Below, one piece after another: positions 1-10,775 of a stretch of DNA of 64,000 nucleotides. Both the position numbers and the translations under genes were made by a program. The notes beneath the pieces are model-generated. The model ran no database searches. It was not told the origin of the DNA and saw nothing but the letters and a program-made list of their open reading frames with translations. Source of the DNA: Stomoxys calcitrans (lineage: Eukaryota; Arthropoda; Insecta; Diptera; Muscidae); the NCBI RefSeq assembly GCF_963082655.1, contig NC_081556.1:72153227-72217226 (forward strand), read 5' to 3'. How positions within the stretch are numbered: position 1 is the stretch's first letter; every line of letters begins with the position of its first letter.

Positions 1-814
1 AAGCAATGTTTTAGTGACCATCGCAAAATGGGGCTCACATAAAGGTATTTGGGAGTAGAATACGAATTTGATATCGAAATTTAGGACCATGTATTTAGGG
101 CATCACCCCTTCCCCAAAACACCCCCAAAGGGTAAAAATTTTTCGATCATGCCAATATGTGATATTTAAGATTAGAAAACGAATTTGATAACCTATTCTG
201 GGCCATGTGTTTGGGGGACGCCTCATCACCCTAAACCAATGGCAATAAGGGGTTTAAATAAATGGTTTTTGAAAGTAGAGCACGACACCCCGAAAACACC
301 CCTAAATCAGATATCATGAGAGTAGCGGGCTGAAATAAAGTATTTTAAGAATGGAGTACACTTACATCCAAACTTAAATTCGTAGACCGATGAAGATCAT
401 ATGGGATTCGGACAAAGGCACTTATATTGTTAAACAATTAGTCAAGCGATATACTATTGGATTGCCCAAAAAGTAATTTCGAATTTTTTAAAAGAAAGTA
501 AATGCATTTTTAATAAAACTTAGAATGAAATTTAATCAAATATACTTTTTTTACACTTTTTTTCTAAAGCAAGCTAAAAGTAACAGCTGATAACTGACAG
601 AAGAAAGAATGCAATTACAGAGTCACAAGCTGTGAAAAAATTTGTCAACGCCGACTATGTGAAAAATCCGCAATTACTTTTTGGGCAACCCAATTTTTTC
701 GTGGCATGATATTTCACTACAAGCTCTTTAATTGTGGAAAATAAATATTCCAAAGAAACTTTTGTTTCATATATAGTAAAAGAAGGCGCAGCGGAGCGGG
801 CCCGGGTCAGCTAG
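1..814 (+). mobile_element. Non-autonomous Helitron, 3' portion
   Basis: The right end reads GCGCAGCGGAGCGGGCCCGG followed by GTCAGCTAG and then a T. That fits a Helitron 3' terminus: CTAG at 811-814, host T at 815, and a GC-rich palindrome CGGGCCCG at 797-804. The body is built of diverged minisatellite units (a motif like GAGTAGAGTACGAATTTGAT recurs near 44, 160, 265 and 340), the same kind of units as in the complete copy at 38410-40552. The 5' part lies outside the window. No Rep/helicase coding sequence is visible, so it would depend on an autonomous partner. A MITE interrupts it at 457-693. Confidence 0.75.
457..693. mobile_element. Mariner/Tc1-type MITE, complete (237 bp)
   Basis: The sequence starts TTGGATTGCCCAAAAAGTAA and ends with the inverted counterpart TTACTTTTTGGGCAACCCAA, giving terminal inverted repeats of about 32 bp. 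It follows a TA at 455-456, as expected for Tc1/mariner insertion; the right-hand TA appears changed to TT. There is no coding capacity. It lies inside the Helitron of 1-814. A second, 3'-truncated copy is at 13116. Confidence 0.8.
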
Positions 815-816
815 TA

Positions 817-853
<37 letters not shown>
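815..853. repeat. (TA)n microsatellite
   Basis: Nearly pure TA dinucleotides with one C. It directly follows the Helitron CTAG end, so the Helitron inserted at, or next to, an AT-rich tract. Confidence 0.9.
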
Positions 854-2404
854 GGATTTCACCAAAAATTAGTTGTGGAATGATCACGTTCTGGTCCAAT
901 GCTCCATCATACCCTAATTGTGATAAACTTTGTTATTATCTCAACAGAAAGATGTACTCCTTGGGTAAGAGATACAGTTTCTACCTCCAGATGGTACTAT
1001 TAAAAAATACTTGGCTAATTGAAAGAAAAACTCAAATAAAGTTTATTTTATGCAACCACACTCGTTCGTTGTTCATCATAAATAATGGAGGAACCAACTT
1101 ATTATATATGGCCGTTTATGTATATACCGTCATTGTCACCACTTAGAGAGAATGAATTTAAAGCCATCAAACTAGTTATGGCAATACTTTCACCACTCTA
1201 ATTAAAAAATCTTTCGACTATTTTGTTTTGCATTAAAATTTCTTAAGTTTCCAGGCAACCGAATTCCAGACCAGCATAATGGCAAATGGCAGTTTATTTT
1301 GTTATTAAAAACTCCATTTTAAAAGAGGAAAAATTATACTTCCATATACATACATCAACGTTTTAAAATATGTCTCCCAGTAGCACAAATCAGTTGTGAT
1401 TAACTTTTAGCTGACTCGATGTGCATTGAGAATGGAGCTGTTGTCGACAAGTACCACAAAGACTGCAAGCAACTGCCTTCATAGAATATGAACTTAAGTC
1501 AAAGTTTTTTGAAACCCAATGTGGTCACAACAACGAGATAAGGGAGGAGAAAGTGAATTTCGTATCCATTCTACCCTAAGCAATGATAATTTTATAAACT
1601 TCTTAACAAGATGGCATATTGAATGACACGACCCCCTGCTGCACTGGGTATCCAAGAGATAACGTCCATAGTTTCCATCAATGCCGTCTAAGAAGGAAGT
1701 CATTGTTTCTCAAGTGCATTTCTCAACAGATAAATAGTTCATTTTTCCAGTCGTTATTGAATCCGTCTATGGAGTAGCGGAGTAGCTCAAAATCATTAAT
1801 CATATTTTTTACAACTTGTCTCCCACTTATCTCTTCCATAAGTTTTTACTTTTGTTATATGCTTTCATCATCAAACTTTTAGTCTGATCTTTCAAGTATA
1901 TGTATCTGTTTAAAGAGCCTTCATTCATTAGTTGACCGTAAATCAGCCGGAAGGGCAATAATTAACAACTTTTAGAAATGATCCTAATTGATAGACAATT
2001 GAAATCAGCTACCAGAAAAGTATTGACAACATTCGATTGAAGAACTCATAAATAAGTCTGAAAACTCCTCAAGTGAGACATCCACACATCTTTTAACTAA
2101 ACGTCTGCATTGGACGTATAAGCAACATTGTGCTATTTGTTTGCATTGCGTATACAACGGGTGGTCTGATGGACTAGGTATATTCGATTCGGTTGGAATG
2201 AAGTTGAGGGTTTTAAAAACTTGATTTTGTTCGGCCTGCCAAAAGCGTATTTATGCTCTTGTATGTATTTTGTTCTGCATTTGCATTGGACAGCGAAAGC
2301 AAACCGTTTTTTTAATGTTTTAATTTCTATCACGTACAAATTTTGACTGAAGAATCTTATATTGTCATATGATCATAAGAGTAGATAGGCACCAGGAGGT
2401 TGGG
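854..2404. other. Unassigned AT-rich sequence
   Basis: No gene or familiar repeat is recognised. Reading frames here are short and resemble no known protein. It may be unique flanking DNA. Confidence 0.5.
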
Positions 2405-2456
2405 AAAATTTAAAATTTATTTTTTTTTTTTTTTTCAAAAATAAATTTTAAATTTT
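2405..2456. repeat. Perfect 20-bp palindromic hairpin
   Basis: Bases 2405-2424 (AAAATTTAAAATTTATTTTT) are the exact reverse complement of 2437-2456, with a T-rich 12-base loop. The stem is AT-only. It is probably a transposon or replication by-product; a role as a terminator is not supported. Confidence 0.75.
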
Positions 2457-2528
2457 TTGGCCGTAGAAGACTAATCGGAAGATCGGTTGATATGGAAATC
2501 ACAAGAGAATATATGGCCCTCATTCCAC

Positions 2529-2624
2529 ATTTCGTTTGTATCACATCGAAATATTAATCTGAGCCCCAACAAAGTACACAAATTCTTGATCGTCTTGACA
2601 TTCGAAGTCGATTTAGCCATGTCC
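2529..2624 (+). mobile_element. HINE (Helentron-like) 5' end fragment
   Basis: It matches the 5' section of the HINE family: a TTTCGTTTGTA tract, then CACATCGAAATATT, TTGATCGTC and the GATTTAGCCATGTCC core. The terminal TATACCCTCC and the whole tandem-repeat body are missing. It abuts a reverse transcriptase relic that begins at about 2627. Confidence 0.65.
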
Positions 2625-2626
2625 GA

Positions 2627-3640
2627 GGGAGTAAAGCTGTTCTTTCTCCTTCTCTTTTTCTAATTTTCATCAACATCGAATCCGATCTACTCATTTGCGG
2701 ATGACAGTAATCTCTGTCATTCGTACTCATTCGACCATAGGCCGAATCTTCGAGAGATTGAGGACAAGACGCGGGTTATGGACGATAATCTCCGCCAGGA
2801 TTTACTGGCCATTTCTGAGTGGGTTGAATGAATTGAGTAGATTTTAATGCACAAGAGACTCAGTGCTGCTTGTTGTCACACAAACGATTCGCTGATCCAT
2901 TACGATCATCTTTGTCTATCAACGGTGTAGATGTTGAGCAATCAGAAGCTCTTGATGTTCTGGGCATGAAAATACAAAGTGTTGTCCATTGGGCTAAACA
3001 TGTATTAGAAGTGTCGAAAGAAGCATTAAAGTGTTTAGGCTTCCTTAAACGGTGGAAGAATTACTTCACTCTGTCTGATTTTCTTAACATCTACACCACT
3101 TTCATAAGGCCGAAAATGGAGTACAACTCACATGTATGGGTTGGAGCTTCAAAATCATCTCTGGAGCTACGGGACCGTGTACTGAGGAGAGCGATGGCGT
3201 TGATTGGGGACAGTGGGATATCCAACTCTATTGCCTCCTTTCATCATCGTCGCAATGTTGGTTGCTTGGCGCTGTTCTATCAGTTCTTTCATGGTGTGTG
3301 TTCGTCTGATATTAGTCTTTTTATTCTTGATGTAAGGCTGTATGTCAAGGATACTAGACATTCCAGGAACTAACACCCGTTTGTAATTCATTGGATCGCA
3401 CAATGCATTATAGAGAGAATTCTTATTTCGCCCGAACCGTTCGTATGTGGAATCGACTTCCGGCTAATGTTTTTCCCACCCACTTTGACATCCAAAGATT
3501 TAAGACAAATGTCAATAAGCACTACATCCTTTTCCCCCCTCCAATTCCTAATTTCTTCTCGCCAACTCAATGCACTGCATTCATAGGAGACATCCCCTGC
3601 GTGTTGGCTGACAGAAAAAAAGCTAGTCGCTTGAAATAAT
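2627..3640 (+). pseudogene. CR1/Jockey-like non-LTR reverse transcriptase, C-terminal relic
   Basis: In translation the segment begins with a degraded VLSPSLFLIFIN block (RT domain 4) and then an intact FADDSN catalytic motif at about 2691. A stop follows near 2826. An open stretch from 2870 to 3373 carries the thumb and connection region (FIRPKMEYNSHVW). A frame change near 3390 leads to the last part at 3391-3639, with a FARTVRMWNRLPANVFP motif typical of the C-termini of CR1 and Jockey-group elements. The endonuclease and N-terminal RT are missing, so this is a 5'-truncated, decayed insertion. Clade assignment is by motif recall. Confidence 0.7.
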
Positions 3641-4779
3641 CCACAAAAAAACTTTCTGTTAGTGTAGATCGGATGGGCTATATCTAATTTCATTGTTTTC
3701 GACAAAATTTACTAATTTAATCCCTAATCAAAGGTTTTTGATACAATTTCAAACGTTTTTTTTTTATAGATGTAGAACTGTTGATAAAGGCGCATTTTTC
3801 CCCATTTAACGTAAATTGTGCACAAAGACTTTTGTTATGACTTTTCCAGATCCAGATTATCTCGAGAGTTGATTAGCTAATAACCAGAGAAGTGCAATAC
3901 TCACTTATATGAATACAATTTTAGTTCCAACTTATAAACGTATGAATTACAAAGAACATAACAGGTCCTTGGTGGAAAGTATACAAGAGACAATCAATCT
4001 CGGAGCAGTAAATGGTATTAAATGTGCACGCTATCCTTCTAAATGAGGTCTAATTCAATTTTCAAAAAAAAATTGATTGACTTCTGCGAGGCAGTCTAGT
4101 TTGATTTTATCAGATAATCTAGAAATCGGAATTAGAATTTGAATTCTGACATCAAAGTGTGATAGCTAAGAATCGACGAAAGTTTTCGACTTGGCGAGTA
4201 TTTTTCATTCAACCTCTGATCTTCTGACAATTCACAATGGGCTAAATAACTCAAGCCCTGCGTTATGACTTGAAAAACAATAATGCTTATGTTAAAATAG
4301 TTTTTCTGATATAGTAATTGTTTAACTTAAGAAAACAGTATTTGCTATTAAATCTTTTAATTAGCTTGAAAAGTTTATTTTGGAAAATGCATTGTAATTT
4401 TGGTGTGTTTTAAGACAAATGATTCGAAATTTGGCAAAAAGTCAAAAGTATTCCGAAACTCATATTGTATAATAAATACGCTAGAATTACATAATTTCTC
4501 AAACTCTCAGTATAATGACAACTGGGAGGCATTTGAAATCGAGCTTTCGTGAAATCAGCATCAAGAAGCTATAAAGAAGTAAATGGTTCTCAAAGGAACT
4601 CAGCCCACCACTTAAGCCACAAACGGAACGAAACCTTTCGATCAGTAACGAATTTTGATGGAAAAAGAAAAGTATATAGCTCTATATATTTTGGGAACAG
4701 TAAAACTAAGGATCAAAGTGATATAAGTTTAAGTATACGCATTATTGCTATTTTATGAAGCAAAAATTAATCAAGGAAG
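3641..4779. other. Unassigned AT-rich sequence
   Basis: No gene is recognised. A stretch around 4090-4190 resembles 21250-21335 (shared pieces AATTCTGACAT and TAGAAATC), which suggests an old dispersed repeat of unknown type. Confidence 0.4.
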
Positions 4780-5665
4780 TAGGTTAGGTTATGTTTATGC
4801 GAACGTTCACTTCCACTAAATCAGACAAGTTCTCAATGAAGTGAGAACCTAAAGTGGAACTCCTTCTGACTGCCAGTGCGATCAGAAGGTTTTCTATAGT
4901 CTCTTCTTCTTCTTCGATGTCCTCACAGCTCCTGCAAAAGACGTTTCTGGCAACATTCACTCAGTCAGCATGTTTTCCGATTATACAGTGACCTGTCATA
5001 ACGGACACAATGACTGAGACGTCTGTTCTGCAATATGGGTAGCCACAATGTCCAGAGGCATGGTGTCGTCCTCAGTGCGGCTGTGATGCACAAAGAAGAC
5101 ATCCTTTTGGATCCGGTTAAGTATTGAGCAGTAGGTGAACTTTTGAAACGTTGTCCACCAGACCACAACACCATATAGCATTATAGGTCTGACAACTGCA
5201 ATATATACCCAATGCATGACACGCGGTCTAAGCCCCCAACTTTTGCCAATGGCTTTCTTGCAGGTGTATAGGGCAAGAGTGGTCTTCCTTGTCCTTTCCA
5301 AAATGTTGTATTTGAAATTCAATTTCCTGTCCAGCAAAACACCCAGGTATTTTGCGCTTTCTGTAAATGGAACATTCTCTCCACCCAAGGAGACAGGTTC
5401 CACTGTAGGCAACTTGTATCTCCTGCTGAAAAGAACTACTTCCGTCTTGCACGGATTTATACCCAGACCACTTTCGGTAGCCCACTGAAATATATCTCTC
5501 AGAGTGCTGGAAAACCTTCCCCTAACCACAATTGCCACGTCATATGCATACACAACCACTTTTACTCCCTTTTCTTTCCAGAGACAATAATATATTGTTT
5601 ATGACTATATTCCAAAGTAGAGGAGATAGTACACCTCCTGGAGGTGTTCCTCTGCTGACCCATCT
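4780..5665 (-). pseudogene. I/LOA-like non-LTR retrotransposon (family Y), 3' half relic
   Basis: Reading leftward from 5665 there is GTPPGGVLSPLLWNIVINN (RT motif). A frame break follows, then YAYDVAIV where YADD is expected, so one catalytic Asp has become Tyr. Next come NPCKTEVVLF, KYLGVLLDRKLNF and VVRPIMLYGVVVW of the RT thumb, ending with a stop at 4996. Further left a separate piece encodes a Cys/Glu-rich stretch and LAVRRSSTLGS, the end of an RNase H-bearing ORF2; most of the RNase H domain is deleted. The 3' tail is AACCTAACC at about 4780. The same tail peptide occurs in the + copy ending at 54546, so they belong to one family. Confidence 0.75.
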
Positions 5666-6734
5666 TTTAGATCCATAGACCGAACATAAAACGTTTTAAC
5701 TTAAATGGCATTTATTGTAGAATATGCTATGGTTCAAATCAGACCCACATGAATGCTATCGATACGCAACGTAATCAATAATGATTTGATTTTACAAAAT
5801 TTTTTAATAAGAATTTGAATGCAATGGGAACTTTTTTTCGTTTTTCAAAAGAACTATTGTAGAAGCAGTTTTTGAATCTTTACTACTATATGGGGAGTTG
5901 TCATTTCTCTCTGCTGAAACCTTAGCCAATTACAATACAGCTACTAAAATTTTTGTTGCCTTCACAAGTGGTTAAAATGCAATTTATTATGTCCCCATCA
6001 ACCGAGAAGATTTATTGTTTGGCAACTGAAATGTGAAACCTTGATGCAGGATGACCAAAAACGTAACTTAACATACAAAGGCAAAGTCAACGAGATCCAC
6101 CTGACCAAATGGCTATGACAACGTCAAGTTTATTTAGAGTTTTATGCACTGCCAAAACTGCCGATTGCCCAAAGCCAACAAAGTCCGCCCTCCCCGCTTC
6201 ATAATATTTAGACAGAAAATAAAAGCCTCATTCAACTGGTAATCTTGGCCAATATTAGATTAGTACTTCGTTAAATGCCGTTGTCTTGGCTACAAAGAGC
6301 TTACAGGCCACTTTGTTATATTGCCGGTGCTAAATTGTTCCCATTCATTTAGTTGATTTATGAAGAGAACATATTTTGTGCAGACGGACACCGCCCACTC
6401 ATTTGGAGCACATGTTAAACAGTGCCACTTAATTGCTTGTCACAAGTTTCCCTAACAACCTTTGCACATGTTTCGCAAAACTTTTCACATACTTTGCGGT
6501 CGCAAGTTGCGGTTATGCTGATGTGGCTGGTAGTGGCCGCAAATGACCTATACATCAATTATCACCACCCTTCCTTCCACAAATCATGTCAAGGAGGATT
6601 GCATTCAAGAGAATATTAATTAGACCTGTTCTCAAAACGACCCCCTCATCGACATCTCTCTTTTAATGTACTCCAAATAGGCATAAATCAGAGAAGTATA
6701 CAGACAAATGATCCCCCATGCGATGTTTAAAGTA

Positions 6735-6842
6735 TGAAAATCCGAAAAGAAAATTAAAATCTCTTCCTATATGTGGGGATCTGCAAATGATTGGATGGTT
6801 TGTCATTATATTATTTTGGACATTTCGCATCTCAAAGTACAG
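6735..6842 (+). repeat. Left arm of a 108-bp inverted repeat
   Basis: The arm starts TGAAAATCCGAAAAGAAAAT and ends CTCAAAGTACAG. It is about 90% identical to the reverse complement of 7032-7139, with a 189-bp spacer. No target duplication is obvious, and it is not related to the other repeats in the window. Confidence 0.85.
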
Positions 6843-7031
6843 CGTTACATTGAGATTATTTTTCATAAATGCTGACATCTAATGAATTTACTGTATAGCA
6901 CACTAACACATATGAAGATGCAACCAATCCAAATCTAAATTCAAAGACCATACTTGAATAGTGCTAAAACCCCATATATCTGCTCGCATATACCTATGCT
7001 CATACTTTATATGTTCATACTTTAACATTTC

Positions 7032-7139
7032 CTGTACTTTGAGATGCGAAATGTCCAAAATAAAATAGTGGCAAACCATCCAAGCATTTGCGGATCCCCA
7101 CATATAGGAAGAGATTTTCATTTTCTTTTCGGATTTTCA
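7032..7139 (-). repeat. Right arm of the 108-bp inverted repeat
   Basis: Reverse-complement partner of 6735-6842. Transcription through both arms would give a long hairpin. The spacer contains a short duplicated CATACTTTA motif. Confidence 0.85.
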
Positions 7140-7479
7140 CCATAAAATTTGTGAACAAACTGCTCAGTTTGTAATGGAAATCGAACCTACGACGAACCCC
7201 TCCATGCTTCATACTCCTACAATCTTGAGTAATGCAGACACATGTTAACACATAACATGCAAAAATTGCGGCTATTACGACTATTCTGTTTAAGGTTTTA
7301 TTGATGGCCGCATTGCGGAATTTACCCAAATATGCTATGAATATTAAATGTAACATTATTAAATTTCAATTACATTGAAAAAAGGAGTTGTTTCTCCAAT
7401 CGATTGGCAGCTATAAAGTTCTGAAAGCCATTAATAAAGAATTTATTTTTCTTTCGGTTTATCGGCAATAAAATATTAA

Positions 7480-7500
7480 CTCTCTCTCTCTCTCTCTCTC
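7480..7500. repeat. (TC)n microsatellite
   Basis: About ten TC dinucleotides in an otherwise AT-rich context. Confidence 0.9.
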
Positions 7501-8070
7501 AATTATGGACCATATGCCAAATGTACAAGAAAACAAACATGGGACAACATATGAACAGAAAAAGACTATGCGTATAACAACGAGGGTAGATCAGGATATA
7601 TTGTATAATTCTAATATGTAATAATACTAATAATCGACAAGCGCTAACGATCATTAACAACTAACGAAAATGGATTTCCACAATTAAATCACAAGAAGTG
7701 ATGTTCATGAAGAAAGGCGAAAGCAGTAGTGGAGAGATAGGAATTAATCACGAGCGGAAAAACTCGGAGGAATAGATGTTCCAATGTTCTTCTGTTCGGA
7801 CTTGAATCCAAAGTGATGTTTTGTTGATAAATTTCCTCGTGGTAGTGCAGAAATGACTCTTGACGATACATTGCGTTCTCCTCCGCATTTTAATTACACG
7901 CTTTAGATTAGGGCTGCGGAGTTGAGCAATTTTTGCCCTCAATATATGTTTTTATACCAACCATCATACGAGGGTTGCTTTATAAGTTTCTGATCTAGGC
8001 GACACCAAGTGTTGCCAGTTGCAATCTGATATTTGCATTGGAAAGTTTGGCATTTTCTAGCATAATTGTA

Positions 8071-8979
8071 CGAGGGTGGCCTTTTATATTTCGGGATTGA
8101 ACGACCCTTGTGTTGCAATCTGCCAACTGACAGCTTTATCGTAAAGCTTGAAATTTTTTAGGTTATACGTACTCAGAACGTTTTGACATACGACCGCTAT
8201 TTGTGTTGTTTACAGAAACTTAAAACATTCATCTCGCCCAAAAAATGGAATTAAGTCGTGAGCATTTTCGAGCGATTATTTTTTACAACTTTCTATGTGG
8301 ATTAACTCAACAACAGTGCATCGATGAACTTGATTCAATTTTTGGTAATGAAGCTCCATCAAGGACCAGTGTTTATCGATGGTATGGTTAATTCAACCGA
8401 GGTCGAAGTTCACTTTAAGATGAATTTGGTAAAGTTCGTCCAAAATCAGTTGTTCCAAAAACCATTAATGCTGTGTGCCAACTAATATTACAAGATCGTC
8501 ATGTGACCTATTGTGAGACCGAGATAGCCTTTGGACCAGCATATATTCAATATTGCATCAATATTTTACCGTCAAAAAAATTTCTTCGCGTTGAATCCCA
8601 CACAATTTGTCAATCGCTTAAAAAAAAGCTAGTGTCGACTGGTCGAAAGAAATGCTCCAAAAATACGAAACAGCTGTATTTTTGAGCACTCAAAACATGG
8701 ATTTGATGAGTTATCCGCCGTATAGTCCTGACTTGCCACCGAATGACTTCTTTTTATTCCCGTACGTAAAAAAATAAAATGGGAGGTCCACGTTTTTCAA
8801 CACCCGAAATAGCGGTTGATGCGTTCAGAATGCATGTTTTGGAGATACCTCAATCAGAGTGGCAAAAAAGCTTCGACAATTGGTTCACACGCATGCAAAA
8901 GTGTATAGATCTTAAAGGGGAATATTTTGAAAAACAATAAAGCGATTTTTTATGATCAATATTTGTTTCATTTTGACGT
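8071..8979 (+). pseudogene. Mariner-like transposase relic (inner copy)
   Basis: A TIR-like CGAGGGTGGCCTTTTATATT follows a TA at 8069-8070. The reading frame begins with ATG at 8245 (MELSREHFRAIIFYNF, then EAPSRTSVYRW, the paired helix-turn-helix region). Stop codons appear near 8388 and 8416. The middle of the catalytic domain is deleted: the frame jumps from a QKYETAVF block at about 8660 to the last catalytic block, YSPDLPPNDFFLFP, at about 8718. It therefore cannot encode an active enzyme. It lies inside the outer mariner copy. Confidence 0.75.
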
Positions 8980-9022
8980 AGGACCATCAGTTGTGCTGCT
9001 TACCGTCACTTGAAAAAATTAA

Positions 9023-9935
9023 ATGGACAAAACAAATGAAATTAACTCCAGAACCGTTTTTCACAACTTTCGACGTTGATTATCACAAGGGTGCATTGAT
9101 GAACTTAAATCTTTGTATGGCCATGAAGCACCATATTAGAGCACAGTGAAATACTGATTTAATGAATTCAGTTGCCCACCCAATGTTGAATGCCTTGAAA
9201 GTCGTCCCAAAACTGCCGTTGTACCAGAGAACATTGATGTCGTGCGTGAACTTATAGTGCAAGATCATCATGTGACATACCGTGAGATAGAGGCATCCTT
9301 GGACATTTCTCCCTCTGGCACACATTAGAAATTCCATCAACACCTTGCCGTAAAAAAAGTTTGTTATCGTAGGATTCCGCACAATTTGACAATAGCATAA
9401 GAAAAGGCTCGTGTCGATTAGTGCGAAATGTTGGAAAGTACAATCGCGGTGCGTCGAGATTCCTTTAAAGGATCGTCACAGATGGCGATTTGTGGATATA
9501 AGCGTATCAGCCCGAAACAAAGCCACAATCGACCATGTGGATCTTCGAAGACGAGACAAATACAACAAAAGTTGTTCGTTATGAAGCACATCGAAGCAAG
9601 TAGTCGTCTGTTTCTTCGGCAAAACTGGTCATGTGGTGACTGTTCCGCTTGATCAACATAGGAGGTCACTTCTGAGTGGAACATCACAATTTAATTGCCT
9701 GATTCGTGGGAGAAATACGAAAAACGAACAAGAGAAGACGAATCTTTGTTCGACTTGAAAAAGCAGCGCTTTTTGACCGGCCAAACGTGGAATTTTTGGG
9801 TCATCTTCGTTCAGCCCTAACTTGGCACCCAATGACTTCTTTTTATTCCCGCACATTAGGATAAAAATCCGGAAAATCAGCTCATATTCACATATAGATT
9901 CTTTATTGATGCGTTGAATGGAGCGGAAGTTTTGT
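9023..9935 (+). pseudogene. Mariner-like transposase relic (outer copy)
   Basis: The frame starts at ATG 9023. It includes CIDELKSLYGHEAP and LIVQDHHVTYREIEASLDIS of the DNA-binding domain, IPHNLTIA and then a catalytic-domain stretch with several stops and frameshifts, and a final degraded block in which the PNDFFLFP motif is split (9825-9855). Overall length is near the usual 340-350 residues of mariner transposases, so decay is mainly by point mutation and small indels rather than deletion. Confidence 0.75.
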
Positions 9936-10230
9936 TATTTTGATCCACCAGAATTTATTGCAACTTGTAATAAGTAGTTATTCTTCGAAAAAAAGGCTGC
10001 GGTCACCTTGTGAGCATCGCATTACCACAAGAACTACTGCGAACAATAGTAATATGGGTTCCAGAACCTTTGCTAATGCCGCTATGGACAGTTTGTAAAG
10101 TTGTAGTTGTCGACAAGAGAGCAGAACGAGTTCCATACATAAGAACAATTGGAGTGGGATAGTCAATGGATTGTCATCTGCATACTCCGAAGTCCTTGCG
10201 GAAATACCTGGACATCCTCCTGTTTGCGAC

Positions 10231-10690
10231 GACTTAGTTTGTATCGGGCCGATACAAACAAATTGGTTTCGGGGATCAACCTTCAATTGAAATATACCGT
10301 TGCGCCCTAAAAGAGTTTGGGGAGGTCAGGCAAGGCGCAGCACTGGGCATAGTCAAGAAGGAAGATATTCTATATCTACCAATAGCACACGCTTGGTTAC
10401 CAAGGATTGCCTCCTGATCCTGAGTGCATACTTGGGAGACCTAGGGACTGTAATCCCAGTCTTTCAACCACCGACTGGAAGATTGGTAGATTTGTTGAGG
10501 CTGATGGCCATCGAAGACATGCAATATTGGTACTAAACTTCAGCTGTCTCGCAAACCTCAGCAACTCTGAAGGATTTGTATTCTATGGATTCAACAAGCA
10601 ACAGGTTTACAGAAGCGTTGGGGAATCAGAACACGACTCGGCAGTTGTGGCCAAACACTTGTCTGAGGAACTTTCAACCAAATGGTAGAG
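10231..10690 (+). pseudogene. Family Y non-LTR retrotransposon, ORF1 (gag-like) fragment
   Basis: Translation gives DWKIGRFVEADGHRRHAILV, then LNFSCLANLSNSEGFVFYGF and VAKHLSEEL, with stops before and frame changes within. The same peptide pattern is found at 51600-51930 (+), 23700-24000 (-) and 29480-29830 (-). At 51.6 kb it precedes endonuclease and RT relics, which identifies it as the first ORF of family Y. The fragment opens with a palindrome, TTTGTATCGGGCCGATACAA. Its biochemical role (RNA-binding Gag-like) is inferred from position only. Confidence 0.55.
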
Positions 10691-10775
10691 TAGAAAACAA
10701 CAATTCATTAGTAAATTTGTTGTCAACACTGTTTGGTGCAAAACGTTTTTGCATTAGTGTGGAGAACACATGAAG

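Larger units (their letters stand above)
5666..7968. other. Unassigned AT-rich sequence with an inverted repeat
   Basis: Apart from the arms at 6735-6842 and 7032-7139 and a (TC)n tract at 7480-7500, no gene or familiar element is seen. Codon-like structure is absent, so it may be unique host DNA. Confidence 0.45.
7969..9960 (+). mobile_element. Mariner-like transposon (outer copy), interrupted
   Basis: After a TA at 7967-7968 the sequence CGAGGGTTGCTTTATAAGTT looks like a mariner terminal repeat. The element body resumes after a second mariner copy and holds a transposase relic at 9023-9935. I could not find the right terminal repeat, so the 3' limit is approximate. Confidence 0.55.
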
